Below, in pieces: positions 33,988 to 42,265 of a stretch of DNA of 44,516 nucleotides. The first letter of the stretch is position 1. Each line of letters begins with the position of its first letter. Source of the DNA: Frankia gtarii (GTDB lineage Bacteria > Actinomycetota > Actinomycetes > Frankiales > Frankiaceae). A program made the translations under genes and the position numbers. The stretch is taken from the NCBI RefSeq assembly GCF_025403375.1, contig NZ_JAMPTM010000023.1, forward strand, positions 1 through 44,516. Direction: 5' to 3'. Below the pieces are notes generated by a model. The model was given only the letters and a program-made list of their open reading frames with translations. It was not told where the DNA came from and did not search any database.

Positions 33988-35352
33988 TCAGCTGCCGTCG
34001 CGGGCCAGCCGAAAGCCCGCGAAGATCTGACGGCGAATCGGGTAGTCCCAGTTGCGGAAGGTGGCGCGCGCGGCTGAGGGATCCGTCGCCCAACTGCCGC
34101 CGCGCAGGACCCGGAACGCCGAATCCGCCCCCGGCCTCGGGAAGAAGACCTCGCTGTACTCGCGGTATGGATGGGACCGGAAACCCGGGTACGGAGTGAA
34201 ACCGCTCGCGGTCCATTCCCAGACGTCCCCGATCATCTGCTCGGCCCCACAGGGACTCGCGCCCGCGGGATAGGCCCCCAGCGGGGCTGGGCCATCCGTG
34301 CGATGGCCCAGGTTGGCATGCTCCGGCATCGGATCGGTGTCCCCCCAGGGATAGCGCCGTGAACGTCCGGTGGCCGGGTCGTGGGCGGCGGCCTTCTCCC
34401 ACTCCGCCTCGGTGGGCAGCCGGCGGCCGGCCCAGCGGGCGTGCGCCTCGGCCTCGTACCAGCAGACGTGCTGGACCGGCTCGTCGAGCGGCACCGGCTC
34501 GAGCTGGCCGAAACGCCGACGCAGCCACTGCTCGCCGTCGCGTGACCAGAACGCCGGCGCGGTCAGGTTCTCCTGCTGGCGCCACTGCCAGCCCGCGGCC
34601 GACCACAGGCGCTCGTCGTCGTAGCCGCCGGCGTCGATGAAGGCGATGTGCGCCCGGTTGGACACCGGCAGGGTGTCGATCCAGAACGCGGGCAGGTCCA
34701 CCTGGTGCGCGGGCCGCTCGTTGTCGTAGGCCCAGGGCTCGGTGCTCGTGCCCAGCGTGCATGGCCCGGCCGGCACCAGCACCTCGGCGCGCGGCACGGG
34801 CCGTCCGGGCGGCGGCGCCTGCCCCGGGGCGAGCAGCGGCGGTCCGGCGCGCAGCTGATGGGTGGCGAGCATCGTCTCGTCGTGCTGGTGCTCGTGCTGG
34901 ATGACCATGCCGTAGACGAAGCCGCCGGCAAGCAGTTCCTCGGCGTCGGCGGACAGCGGCGCGAGCCGGTCGAGGGTGTCGAGGGTGTCGAGGGTTCGGC
35001 CGCGGACCTCGCGCAGGTAGGCGCGGGCCTCGGCCGGGTCGAGCAGCGTGAGGCGGATTCGGCTGGCCCGGCTGTGCCGGAAGGCGTCGTAGATGTCGTC
35101 GAGGCCCGGCCGGGTCTCGACGGCGTCGCCGAGCGTGCGCACCAGCCAGAGATCCTCGTAGTTGCCGATGTGGGCGAGGTCCCAGACCAGCGGCGACATC
35201 AGTGGCGAGTGCTGGCGGAGAAGCTCGTCGGCGTCGATGTCGGTGTAGGCCAACGAGCGCTTCCGCGCGAGGTCTAGCGCGCTGGCCACGGCCTGCGCGG
35301 TGACCGGCGCTGCCGAGGAGGCCGGGTCCTGGGTCAGGCGACCGAAACGCAC
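33988..35352 (-). CDS. egtB: Ergothioneine sulfoxide synthase EgtB
   Basis: Non-haem iron enzyme that joins hercynine to gamma-glutamylcysteine with oxygen. Protein of 454 residues from GTG 35352 (GGAGG 7 nt before it). The DinB-like N-terminal domain holds the three-histidine iron site: His61 in DLAHIGN, and His152 and His156 in QHEHQHDE. The C-terminal FGE-sulfatase-like domain has GDVWEWTASGF, FRVLRGGSW and RQIFAGFRLAR. It overlaps the egtA stop by 19 bases. Because egtA and egtC are present, gamma-glutamylcysteine is the likely sulfur donor. Confidence 0.93.
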   Translation of the reverse strand: MRFGRLTQDPASSAAPVTAQAVASALDLARKRSLAYTDIDADELLRQHSPLMSPLVWDLAHIGNYEDLWLVRTLGDAVETRPGLDDIYDAFRHSRASRIRLTLLDPAEARAYLREVRGRTLDTLDTLDRLAPLSADAEELLAGGFVYGMVIQHEHQHDETMLATHQLRAGPPLLAPGQAPPPGRPVPRAEVLVPAGPCTLGTSTEPWAYDNERPAHQVDLPAFWIDTLPVSNRAHIAFIDAGGYDDERLWSAAGWQWRQQENLTAPAFWSRDGEQWLRRRFGQLEPVPLDEPVQHVCWYEAEAHARWAGRRLPTEAEWEKAAAHDPATGRSRRYPWGDTDPMPEHANLGHRTDGPAPLGAYPAGASPCGAEQMIGDVWEWTASGFTPYPGFRSHPYREYSEVFFPRPGADSAFRVLRGGSWATDPSAARATFRNWDYPIRRQIFAGFRLARDGS

Positions 35353-36833
35353 AGTTGTGCCTCCTCGCGCAGCAGGCCGGTCGGGCCGATCAGGGTGAAC
35401 CGCTCGGACAGTTCGTCGGCCGGGCACCGGCCTCGTTGTGGATAACGCTCGGCGAACGTGTCGACCGCCTCGGCGAGGTCGACGCAGCCGGCGCGGCGCA
35501 GCGCGGCGGCGGCGAGCTCCAGGCAGCGCACCGCGGCCAGCCGCAGCGGCTCGTCGGCCATGCCCAGCATCGCCGCCGCCGGCCAGCGTCGCGCCACCGG
35601 TGCGCACGCCTCGGCCGCCCCCCCGGCGGCGATCGGATCGTCGAGCAGAGCGGTCGCCACCGCCACCGCCACCCGCCAGCCCTCCCCGGGCTGGGCGTCG
35701 AGGTAGCGCAGCTCCCACCAGCCCCGCGGGCGGACGGGCGGGAACACCGTCGTCGCGTGATACGACAGATCATCGAGGGTCGGCGCCCGCTCGACCGGGC
35801 CCCGCCCGGCGACCCAGTTTCCGAACGTATGCCCGCCGGTCACCGGGACGAAGCGGCGGTCCTCGCCGGGCCCGACGTCCCTCGCCGGGTCGGCGATCAT
35901 CATCAGCTTCGCGTCCAGCAGGTACCTCGCCCAGCGCTCTACGAGATCGTCGGGCCGTGCCACCGCCGCCGTTGCGGGCAGGTCCAGCACGGAGCGGGTG
36001 CGGCTCGCATCGATGCCCGACCAGACCGCCTGGCGGGTCGAGCGCCAGCCGGTACGCCGGCCGGCGAGCGCCGGCGAGGCGGCGAACATCGCGGTCAGCA
36101 CGGGCCCGATCTCGTGGGCCAGCCGGAACCGCTCGACCGCCTGCGCGGGCGTTGCGCCGAGGTCCAGGTTGACCTGGACGGACGCGGTGGAGCACATCAT
36201 CACCTCGCCGGAGGTCCCCCCACCGGTCCGGAAGTGTTCCTCCATGGCGGCGTACCGGGACGCGGTGGTCTGGCGCACCCCGGCGCGCAGCGGATCCACC
36301 CCCATCCCGACGACGGCGAGGCCGTCCTCGGCCAGCGCCGCCCGCACCAGCCGCAGGTCCGCGGCGGTGGACTGGACAGCGGCCGCCAGTCCGGCCGGCG
36401 GGCCCGACAGCTCCAGCTGGCCGCCGGGCTCGAAGGTGAGCCGGCTTCCCCCCGGCAGGACCGGCCCGCCGGCGCCGGTGCCCAGGCCGACGATCCGGTC
36501 GAGCGCCCGGCGGGTCCGCGCGGGCGGGACCGGTCGGTGCACCGCCCGGCTGTCCACGACGAACCATTCCGTCTCGATCCCCACCGACGTCCCGATCCCC
36601 ACCGGCAGCTCGGACGCATCCGCGGGGTTCTCGGCCGGGGTGACGCAGCCGGCGGCGAAGGCCCGCACCGCGTCGAGGCCGACCGGCTGGTCCGGGTGAG
36701 CCGACTCCGGGGAACTCGGGGCGCAGGGGTGGCCGATGGACGACTGTCGGCCTGGCGACGGCGCGGCCGACGACCGGTGGGGCGATGGCGGCTCATCGTC
36801 CCCGGATCCCCGGAGTGTCACGTGACGTGGCAT
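35334..36833 (-). CDS. egtA: Glutamate-cysteine ligase EgtA
   Basis: ATP-dependent ligase that makes gamma-glutamylcysteine for the EgtB step. Protein of 499 residues from ATG 36833 (AAGGAG 8 nt before it). After 60 disordered residues comes the GCS2-type fold: VGIETEWFVVDSR, RLTFEPGGQLELSGPP (metal- and substrate-binding Glu residues), MMCSTASVQVNLDLG, and RGWWELRYLDAQP. It is the first gene of egtABCD. An exact DnaA box lies in its 3' part at 35437-35445. Confidence 0.92.
   Translation of the reverse strand: MPRHVTLRGSGDDEPPSPHRSSAAPSPGRQSSIGHPCAPSSPESAHPDQPVGLDAVRAFAAGCVTPAENPADASELPVGIGTSVGIETEWFVVDSRAVHRPVPPARTRRALDRIVGLGTGAGGPVLPGGSRLTFEPGGQLELSGPPAGLAAAVQSTAADLRLVRAALAEDGLAVVGMGVDPLRAGVRQTTASRYAAMEEHFRTGGGTSGEVMMCSTASVQVNLDLGATPAQAVERFRLAHEIGPVLTAMFAASPALAGRRTGWRSTRQAVWSGIDASRTRSVLDLPATAAVARPDDLVERWARYLLDAKLMMIADPARDVGPGEDRRFVPVTGGHTFGNWVAGRGPVERAPTLDDLSYHATTVFPPVRPRGWWELRYLDAQPGEGWRVAVAVATALLDDPIAAGGAAEACAPVARRWPAAAMLGMADEPLRLAAVRCLELAAAALRRAGCVDLAEAVDTFAERYPQRGRCPADELSERFTLIGPTGLLREEAQLCVSVA
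35437..35445. promoter_or_regulatory. Exact DnaA box inside egtA
   Basis: TGTGGATAA on the plus strand (complement TTATCCACA). It is read as Arg-Tyr-Pro-Gln codons in egtA (partial codons included). It is isolated, so a function is uncertain. Confidence 0.35.
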
Positions 36834-37178
36834 CCTGCGACTCCTTCTCGGTGCTGCCACCGGTGGGCGTGGCGCCCGGTGGCGGCGTTCCCCGGAGTTC
36901 TCCCCTGGGTGGCCCGCTTCCTACCCGACCGCTGCCTGTGGTGTCGCCTCGGCCGGTTCGCCGATGGGTGGTATAGATGTGGGTTCAACGTGGCTCTCTC
37001 TCGCATATTCCACGTCCTTGACCCTGTCGCTGTTGTGTATTCGATGGAATGGTGACCGGGATGGACCAGAAAGCCGGTAGCGCGCCGTGACGGACTGGCG
37101 CCCGATCCGTTCCTGGACCCGGAGACAGCGCCGAGCGCGACGGCGTCATGACGGCGCCGGGAGGTGGTGACCGCGGCC
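36834..37178. other. Divergent region between egtA and the NERD gene
   Basis: About 345 bases, unusually A+T-rich at 36960-37070 for this genome. It must hold promoters for both directions. Several TANNNT hexamers occur but none is placed well enough to name. I see no gene. Confidence 0.5.
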
Positions 37179-38003
37179 GTGTCCGATCGACAGTCGGCAG
37201 GACGTTCGGCCATGGCCGAGTACCTGCGGCGCAAACAGTTGTATTCCGCCGAACGCGGAGATCACAAAAGTCGGGCGTTGGTCGTTGGCGGTGCCCTCGC
37301 GGTGGGCACGGCCCTGGTCATCGCCATGCTGTGCGCCTTCGCCGGGCTGCCCGGCGTCGTGACCGCCCAGCTCGCGGTGCTCGCGGCGCTCGCGGTCGGC
37401 GTCGTCGGGGCGGTGCGCTTTCTGCGCACCCCACCGGAGATCGAGGCGTGGCGCGAGGACGCGGAGGCCGAGCGCAGCACCGCCCGCGCGCTCGACCGGC
37501 TGGTCCGGGCCGGTTACACCGTCCTGCACGACCGGTCCCTGGCGGACTCGGCCGGCAACATCGACCACCTCGTCATCGGGCCGTCCGGGGCCTGGGTCAT
37601 CGAGACCGACGCTCATCAGGGGCCCATTCGGCAGAACGCGGCCGGCGTCTGGGCCGGCAAGGTGCCGCTGCGGGCGATGCTCGGCCTGGTGGCGTGGATG
37701 GGCGAGGAGGCCACCGCCCAGCTGCTCGGCGAGCTGCCGGGCGGCTGGCAGTTGGAGGTTCAGCCGGTCGTGGCGTTCGCGCGTGCCGAGGTTCCGGCCG
37801 GGCTCGCCCTCGTCGAGGGAGTGCTGCTGCTGCCCGCCGCCGGCGTGGCCGAATACGTGCTGTCCGCCGGGGTGGTGCTGCGGCCCATCGACGTCGCGAT
37901 GCTGGTCGATGTGGCCGAGCGGGCCTTCCCCGCCTACGAGGTGTCCGGGCCGCCGCCGTCCTGGCCCACCCGCTCCCGGCTGCGCGGCCTGCTGCGTCGC
38001 TGA
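37179..38003 (+). CDS. NERD-domain membrane protein
   Basis: About 274 residues. Two hydrophobic helices (about 35-75) precede a NERD (nuclease-related) domain whose core NIDHLVIGPSGAWVIETDAH (about 127-146) keeps the D-x(n)-E-x-D pattern with the expected Lys position altered (ETD in place of ExK). Family members are membrane-linked proteins with presumed nucleic-acid roles, poorly studied. The start is uncertain: GTG 37164 and 37167 overlap a GGGAGG ribosome binding site, while GTG 37179 lies about 11-14 nt after it. Confidence 0.75.
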   Translation: MSDRQSAGRSAMAEYLRRKQLYSAERGDHKSRALVVGGALAVGTALVIAMLCAFAGLPGVVTAQLAVLAALAVGVVGAVRFLRTPPEIEAWREDAEAERSTARALDRLVRAGYTVLHDRSLADSAGNIDHLVIGPSGAWVIETDAHQGPIRQNAAGVWAGKVPLRAMLGLVAWMGEEATAQLLGELPGGWQLEVQPVVAFARAEVPAGLALVEGVLLLPAAGVAEYVLSAGVVLRPIDVAMLVDVAERAFPAYEVSGPPPSWPTRSRLRGLLRR

Positions 38004-38138
38004 CCCGGCCTGGCTGCGCCGCCCGGTCTCGGGCTCGAGATCCATTGGCGGGCCCCGCCGCGGACAGGCCGGCCATGGTCGGGATACCGTGGAACAACTG
38101 AGCCACCCCCGGCCGAGGACGCCGGCGAAGGAGTCGAC

Positions 38139-38285
38139 ATGGCGCGCAAGATGACCGTGCTGGCGCTGCTGGCTGGCGCGGGGGCCGCCTTCTCTGCCGC
38201 CCGGCGGCGGTCCCGTGGCAAGGAGGAGATCGACCTCTGGCGGGAGGCGACGTCCACCACCGGGTCCCCGGCCGGCGGGCGCTGA
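38139..38285 (+). CDS. DLW-39 family small protein
   Basis: Small gene of 48 codons with a good ribosome binding site, GAAGGAG five bases before the ATG. The sequence MARKMTVLALLAGAGAAF, then a basic RRRSRGKEE stretch and DLWREAT, fits the small actinobacterial DLW-39 family named after its Asp-Leu-Trp motif. It has a single short hydrophobic segment and a cytoplasmic charged end. Function is unknown. In other genomes it lies near gyrA and tRNA-Ile/Ala genes close to the origin, and here a tRNA-Ala gene lies 4 kb away. Confidence 0.75.
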   Translation: MARKMTVLALLAGAGAAFSAARRRSRGKEEIDLWREATSTTGSPAGGR

Positions 38286-38374
38286 CAACTCGCGCGGCGG
38301 TGCGCTGATGTGTTGCGCCCGCGGCGGCGCGTCAGCGCGAAACTCGCCTGACGTCGAGCCCGCGGTCGGGCACC

Positions 38375-38812
38375 ATGGGAGCCATGCTGCCCCGTGAGAT
38401 CCCGGTTCGCCCGGGTCTCGTGCTGCCATCGGCCGACCTGCGCTGGCGGTATTCGCGTTCGTCCGGGCCGGGCGGCCAGTCGGTGAACACCTCCGATTCG
38501 CGGGTGGAGCTGTCGTTCGACGTCGCCGGTTCACCGGCGTTGTCGCCGCTGATGCGTCAGCGCGCGCTGACGCGCCTGGGCGACCGGCTCACCGATGGTG
38601 TGCTTACCATCGCGGCAAGCGAGCAGCGCTCGCAGCTGCGCAACCGGGAGGCCGCGCTCGACCGGCTGGTTGAAGCCCTTCGGGTCGCGACCGCCCCGCC
38701 ACCGCGATCGCGGCGGCCGACGCGGCCCTCGCGCGGGGCTGTCGAGCGGCGCCTGCAGGCGAAGAAGCAGCGGTCCGCGACGAAACGGCACCGCCGGCCC
38801 CCCGAGGACTGA
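38375..38812 (+). CDS. arfB: Alternative ribosome-rescue factor ArfB (GGQ-containing peptidyl-tRNA hydrolase)
   Basis: Protein of 145 residues. SSGPGGQSVNTSDSRVEL (about 29-46) carries the GGQ motif that hydrolyses peptidyl-tRNA in stalled ribosomes, with no codon-recognition domain, and the Arg/Lys-rich end (RRLQAKKQRSATKRHRR) would enter the empty mRNA channel, as known for ArfB/YaeJ. ATG 38375 is used; ATG 38384 is possible, and neither has a well-placed ribosome binding site. It ends near a convergent gene, with a small hairpin (38812-38826) between. Confidence 0.9.
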   Translation: MGAMLPREIPVRPGLVLPSADLRWRYSRSSGPGGQSVNTSDSRVELSFDVAGSPALSPLMRQRALTRLGDRLTDGVLTIAASEQRSQLRNREAALDRLVEALRVATAPPPRSRRPTRPSRGAVERRLQAKKQRSATKRHRRPPED

Positions 38813-38826
38813 GCCCGCCGCGGGCT
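38812..38826. terminator. Small hairpin between convergent genes
   Basis: AGCCCG pairs with CGGGCT around CCG; it could stop transcription from both sides. Short and without a U-tract. Confidence 0.35.
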
Positions 38827-38844
38827 GCCAGGCCGGGCGTGTGG

Positions 38845-39192
38845 TCAGAGCTCGACGATGCCGACGTCGGCGACGAGCGTGCCGAGCAGGCCCGCGGGTG
38901 CGGCGAGGTGCAGCTCGAGGCGGGTCGCGGGGGCCAGATCCTCGACCACACGCAGCGGGACGTGCACGGAGCCGCGGGCGCCGATCGGGAAGAAGCGCAT
39001 CGGTGCCCCATCGCGCTGCAGGATCAGGCAGATCAGCTCGTCGGTCGAGTTGCCGCCGCGAAAGTACAACGGCTGGGCGGTGACGCCGGCCGGGACCACG
39101 TAGCTGAACGCCGGGCCGAGCGGGAACGGTGCGTCCAGGCCCTTGCCCTCGAACGGGACGATTCCCTGCAGGAAGCGAGGCGTGGTGAACAT
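38845..39192 (-). CDS. Small beta-rich protein of unknown function
   Basis: Protein of 115 residues from ATG 39192, chosen because GGAGGAG lies just before it (GGAGGAGCGG then ATG); ATG 39225 lacks such a site. The sequence (FLQGIVPFEGKGLDAPFPLG, then PLYFRGGNSTDELICLILQR and RGSVHVPLRVVEDL) is dense in beta-forming residues with conserved-looking Gly and Pro turns. There is no signal peptide or membrane helix. I do not recognise the family. The next gene downstream is convergent arfB. Confidence 0.6.
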   Translation of the reverse strand: MFTTPRFLQGIVPFEGKGLDAPFPLGPAFSYVVPAGVTAQPLYFRGGNSTDELICLILQRDGAPMRFFPIGARGSVHVPLRVVEDLAPATRLELHLAAPAGLLGTLVADVGIVEL

Positions 39193-39688
39193 CCGCTCCT
39201 CCGCCCGTCGGACATCCACGCGCATGCTGTCGGTGCACCTGGTGTCCTGCGGATTTTTGCTCGACTGTCTTCCATGTTAAGGCCGCTCCGGATAGGCAGG
39301 AGAGGGTGCCCAGTCGGGATCAGGCGCGGCGGCGGCGCAGCCCCGATCCCGGCATCTCGGCATCTCGGCATCTCGGGTCGCGGTGTCGCTGGTCGCGGTG
39401 TCGCTGGTCGCCGTCACGCCGGGCATCGCTCAGCTCGCCTCCGCCCTCGGCCTCCGCCTGTCGCTCACCCCTGACACCGAAACGACCTGACGGCGTTGTC
39501 CAGTCGGGTTCGCCCCTCCCGGCGGCGTTGCGTGGCAGCAGGGGATCGGTCAGTAAAGGATCTATGTCGTTACTGATTCAAGTTGTGATCTTGATGTGTG
39601 GCCGGTCTTTCCTGCGATGTTCGGAACTTCGTCACCGGTATGGCGTTTCGCCTGGCGTACCGCCGCCCGCAGGGGGCACGGTGGGAGC
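39193..39688. other. Intergenic region with short tandem repeats
   Basis: About 495 bases between divergent genes. At 39352-39376 cggcatct occurs three times in tandem, and at 39376-39410 a 15-base unit (gtcgcggtgtcgctg) occurs about twice. A+T-rich DNA at 39550-39600 may hold the promoter of the next gene. I find no supported gene. Confidence 0.5.
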
Positions 39689-40585
39689 ATGGCTGCCCCG
39701 CCCTCTTCCCGACCATCCGTCCTCGGCGTGCCCGAGGCCGACGCCGACGCGTCCGCCGACCGTGAGTTCGGCGCGGCTTTCGGCGGCCCGGACCCTGGTC
39801 CCGCGCAGGAAACCGCCCTCGAGCCGTCGGCGTCGCCCGGGGCCTGGTCCGCCGGCGCCGACTACCGGCCCTCGGTGGTGCCGCACGACCGCATGGCCGG
39901 CTGCGCCGCCGCCCACCGGCGACTGCTGGAGCTGGTCGAACGGGTGGACGACGACGTGCTGCGCCGCCCGTCCGGCCTGCCCGGGTGGACGGTCGCCCAT
40001 CTGCTCACCCACCTGGCCCGCAACGCCGAGAGCCACAGTGGGATGGTCGAGGCCGCGACCGGTGGCGACGTCCGCGACCAGTACCCGGGCGGCCAGGACC
40101 AGCGTGACCGCGACATCGCCGCCGGCCGTGACCTGCCCGCCGCCACCGTGCGGGCCGAGGTCGCCGCCGCCGTCACCCGGCTGGAGCGGGCCTGGGACGC
40201 CGTGCACGTCGACGTCTGGCGCACCGGCTTCGGCCGGGTCAGCACGTACGGCGTGACGACGCTCGCGGATCTGGTGTTCCTGCGCTGGCGGGAGACCGAG
40301 ATCCACCTCGTCGATCTCGCCCTCACCGACCTCGGCGGTCCCGGTCTGGCGGACCTGAGCTCCGCCTACGTCGAGGTCGAATGGGCCTGGACCGTGCGCG
40401 GCCTGCCCTCGCGGCTGCCGGCGGAGGTCACCGTTCTGCTCGCGCCGGGCGACCGGCCGTCGACCGCGGTGGGGCGGGGGAAGGAGCTGGTCGTCGTCGA
40501 TGCGCCGACCATCCCCGCGCTGGCCTGGCTGATCGGCCGTGACCCGGGCCGTCCTGACTGGCCCGCGCTCGGCCCCTGGTGGTGA
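39689..40585 (+). CDS. Maleylpyruvate isomerase-like, mycothiol-dependent enzyme (DinB fold)
   Basis: Protein of 298 residues from ATG 39689 (GGTGGGAG just before it). After about 65 disordered residues comes the metal-binding DinB-like domain: LPGWTVAHLLTHLARNAESH with the metal histidines, then FLRWRETEIHLVDLAL with the further histidine. A C-terminal domain of about 80 residues completes the mycothiol-dependent maleylpyruvate isomerase architecture. Such enzymes use mycothiol as a cofactor; the substrate here is not known. It lies 128 bases before the ParA-like gene. Confidence 0.82.
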   Translation: MAAPPSSRPSVLGVPEADADASADREFGAAFGGPDPGPAQETALEPSASPGAWSAGADYRPSVVPHDRMAGCAAAHRRLLELVERVDDDVLRRPSGLPGWTVAHLLTHLARNAESHSGMVEAATGGDVRDQYPGGQDQRDRDIAAGRDLPAATVRAEVAAAVTRLERAWDAVHVDVWRTGFGRVSTYGVTTLADLVFLRWRETEIHLVDLALTDLGGPGLADLSSAYVEVEWAWTVRGLPSRLPAEVTVLLAPGDRPSTAVGRGKELVVVDAPTIPALAWLIGRDPGRPDWPALGPWW

Positions 40586-40713
40586 TCGGCGCTCCCGCCC
40601 ACGCCGGTGAATCGGGCAGGCGAGAGAATGCCTGGCGTGTCGGACAACAGGGACAACCGTGGTGAGGCCACCCACGACGGGCGGCGCGACCACGGGCGCG
40701 ATCGGATCCGCGC

Positions 40714-41775
40714 ATGATCACGATGGCGCTGTTCAACAACAAGGGCGGCGTCGGTAAGACGACGCTGGCCTTCCATCTCGCCCACATGCTCCAGCGGATG
40801 GGCCACCGGGTGCTCGCCGTCGACCTCGACCCGCAGGCGAACCTGACCGCGCAGTTCCTCGACGAGGACGAGTTGACCCGACTGTGGGCGGAGCCGGAGG
40901 ACACCGCGTCGTCGGCGCCGAAGCCCGTCGAGTTCGACGTGCGCCCCACGCGGGTCTTCCCCGGCACGGGAACGATGGCGACCGCCATCGCGCCGATCAT
41001 GGAAGGTGTCGGGGACGTCGAGCTGCCCGACCCGGTGATGATCGAGGACGGCCTGTGGCTGCTGCCCGGGGACGTCGAACTGAGCGTCTTCGAGGATCGG
41101 CTGTCCGCCGCCTGGCCGAACAGCTTCCTCGGCAAGGACATCTCCGCGCTGCGGACGACGACGGCGCTGCACCGGGTCATCGACAACGGTGCCCGCACCG
41201 TCGGCGCCGAGATCGTCCTCATCGACGTCGGCCCGAACCTCGGCGCGATCAACCGGGCGTCGCTGCTGTCCGCCGACACGGTGCTCATGCCGCTGGCCGC
41301 CGACCTGTTCTCGCTGCGCGGCCTGCGCAACCTCGGCCCGACGCTGCGGGAGTGGCGTTCGACCTGGCAGGGCACCGTGCTGCCGAAGGTGCCCGACCGG
41401 ATCCCCGCGCCCCGCGGCCTGATGATGCCGATCGGCTACATCGTCATGCAGCCGCCCGCCCGCGCCGACCGCCCGGCGAAGGCCCACGACCGCTGGCTCG
41501 ACCGCATCCCCGAGGTCTTCGCGACCTCGGTGCTCACCAGCGGCAACCCCGGCCCGCACGATCGTTCCTTCGAGATCGCGACCCTGCGGCACTACGCCAA
41601 CCTGATCCCGCTGGCCCATGACGCCCGCAAGCCCATGTTCGAGCTGCGCGCCGGCGACGGCGCCCTCGGCGGCACCCAGACCGCCGTCCGTCGCTGCTAC
41701 TCCGACTTCCGCGACCTCGCCGTCAAGGTCCGCGAACGCCTCGCCTTCATCGACCCCACGCTGCGCCGCCCCTGA
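40714..41775 (+). CDS. Orphan ParA/Soj-type ATPase
   Basis: Protein of 353 residues with a deviant Walker A, NNKGGVGKTT (about 8-17), switch residues DLDPQANLT (about 37-45) and IVLIDVGPNLG (about 170-180), as in the ParA/MinD family AAA_31. It is longer than a chromosomal ParA, with inserts near residues 60-110 and 240-280. There is no parB gene or visible parS site next to it, so it is not the main chromosome-partition pair; orphan ParA proteins position other cargo such as chemoreceptors, carboxysomes or plasmid-like DNA. DnaA boxes follow about 65 bases after its stop. Confidence 0.82.
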   Translation: MITMALFNNKGGVGKTTLAFHLAHMLQRMGHRVLAVDLDPQANLTAQFLDEDELTRLWAEPEDTASSAPKPVEFDVRPTRVFPGTGTMATAIAPIMEGVGDVELPDPVMIEDGLWLLPGDVELSVFEDRLSAAWPNSFLGKDISALRTTTALHRVIDNGARTVGAEIVLIDVGPNLGAINRASLLSADTVLMPLAADLFSLRGLRNLGPTLREWRSTWQGTVLPKVPDRIPAPRGLMMPIGYIVMQPPARADRPAKAHDRWLDRIPEVFATSVLTSGNPGPHDRSFEIATLRHYANLIPLAHDARKPMFELRAGDGALGGTQTAVRRCYSDFRDLAVKVRERLAFIDPTLRRP

Positions 41776-42083
41776 CCTTCCTCCCGCCGGCCGGCGTCCC
41801 CGGCCTTGCGCCGCAGCTCCATGGTGGTCAGCGAGAAGTTATCCACAGGGTCCGCTCGGTAACCTCCGGCGGTCAGCGTAGAAGTTATCCACAGGCCCGG
41901 GAGTCGGGTCACCCTGCTCCCGGGCAGGCACCGAATCGGTCGGACGGTGCCCCGGTGGACGGGGTGCTGACGCGCCGGCATCCCACGTGGGAAGGTCCGA
42001 GATGGTCCCGATGCCGTAAGCTAGGGGCGCTTCACCGAGCAGCGCCCGTCTCCGGGCGGCGTGGCCCGGCCGAGGCAGGTCCA
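41776..42083. other. Intergenic region with DnaA boxes and tRNA promoter
   Basis: About 310 bases holding a pair of 24-25 bp direct repeats each with an exact DnaA box (41826-41895), and TAAGCT at 42018-42023, a possible -10 of the tRNA gene 60 bases before it. Confidence 0.6.
41826..41895. repeat. Direct repeat carrying two exact DnaA boxes
   Basis: Copy one (41826-41849) is GGTCAGCG followed by AGAAGTTATCCACAGG; copy two (41871-41895) is the same with one T inserted between the parts. The period is 45-46 bases. TTATCCACA lies at 41839-41847 and 41885-41893 in the same orientation. Confidence 0.8.
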
Positions 42084-42156
42084 GGGGGCGTAGCTCAATT
42101 GGCAGAGCACTGCCTTTGCAAGGCAGGGGTTCGGGGTTCAAATCCCCGCGTCTCCA
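42084..42156 (+). tRNA. tRNA-Ala (anticodon TGC)
   Basis: Full cloverleaf of 73 bases. Acceptor GGGGGCG pairs with CGTCTCC and contains the G3:U70 pair that identifies tRNA-Ala. The anticodon arm is CTGCC-TTTGCAA-GGCAG with TGC; the T arm has GGTTCAAATCC-type GTTCAAAT. The discriminator is A at 42156 and CCA is not encoded (CGCG follows), so the CCA enzyme must add it. Confidence 0.97.
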
Positions 42157-42176
42157 CGCGCTGAATCCTCGTGGTC

Positions 42177-42193
42177 GCTGCCCTTCGGGCAGC
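42177..42193 (+). terminator. Terminator hairpin after tRNA-Ala
   Basis: GCTGCCC pairs with GGGCAGC around TTC, 20 bases after the tRNA, followed by TTCCC. Confidence 0.6.
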
Positions 42194-42217
42194 TTCCCAC
42201 CAGCCGCGATGCTGGCC

Positions 42218-42237
42218 GGGGGGGGGGACAACCCCCC
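42218..42237. repeat. G-tract/C-tract fold-back
   Basis: Ten consecutive G (42218-42227), ACAA, then six C (42232-42237). It can form a GC-only hairpin and is prone to slippage. Confidence 0.6.
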
Positions 42238-42265
42238 GAGCCCCCGGATGTGGCGTGGCAGCTTT

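Noticed and set aside
39377-39490. Short plus-strand peptide frame with a hydrophobic VSLVAVSLVAV start
   Set aside because: It has no ribosome binding site, its hydrophobic part is a DNA tandem repeat, and there is a stop just upstream; chance or a faint remnant.
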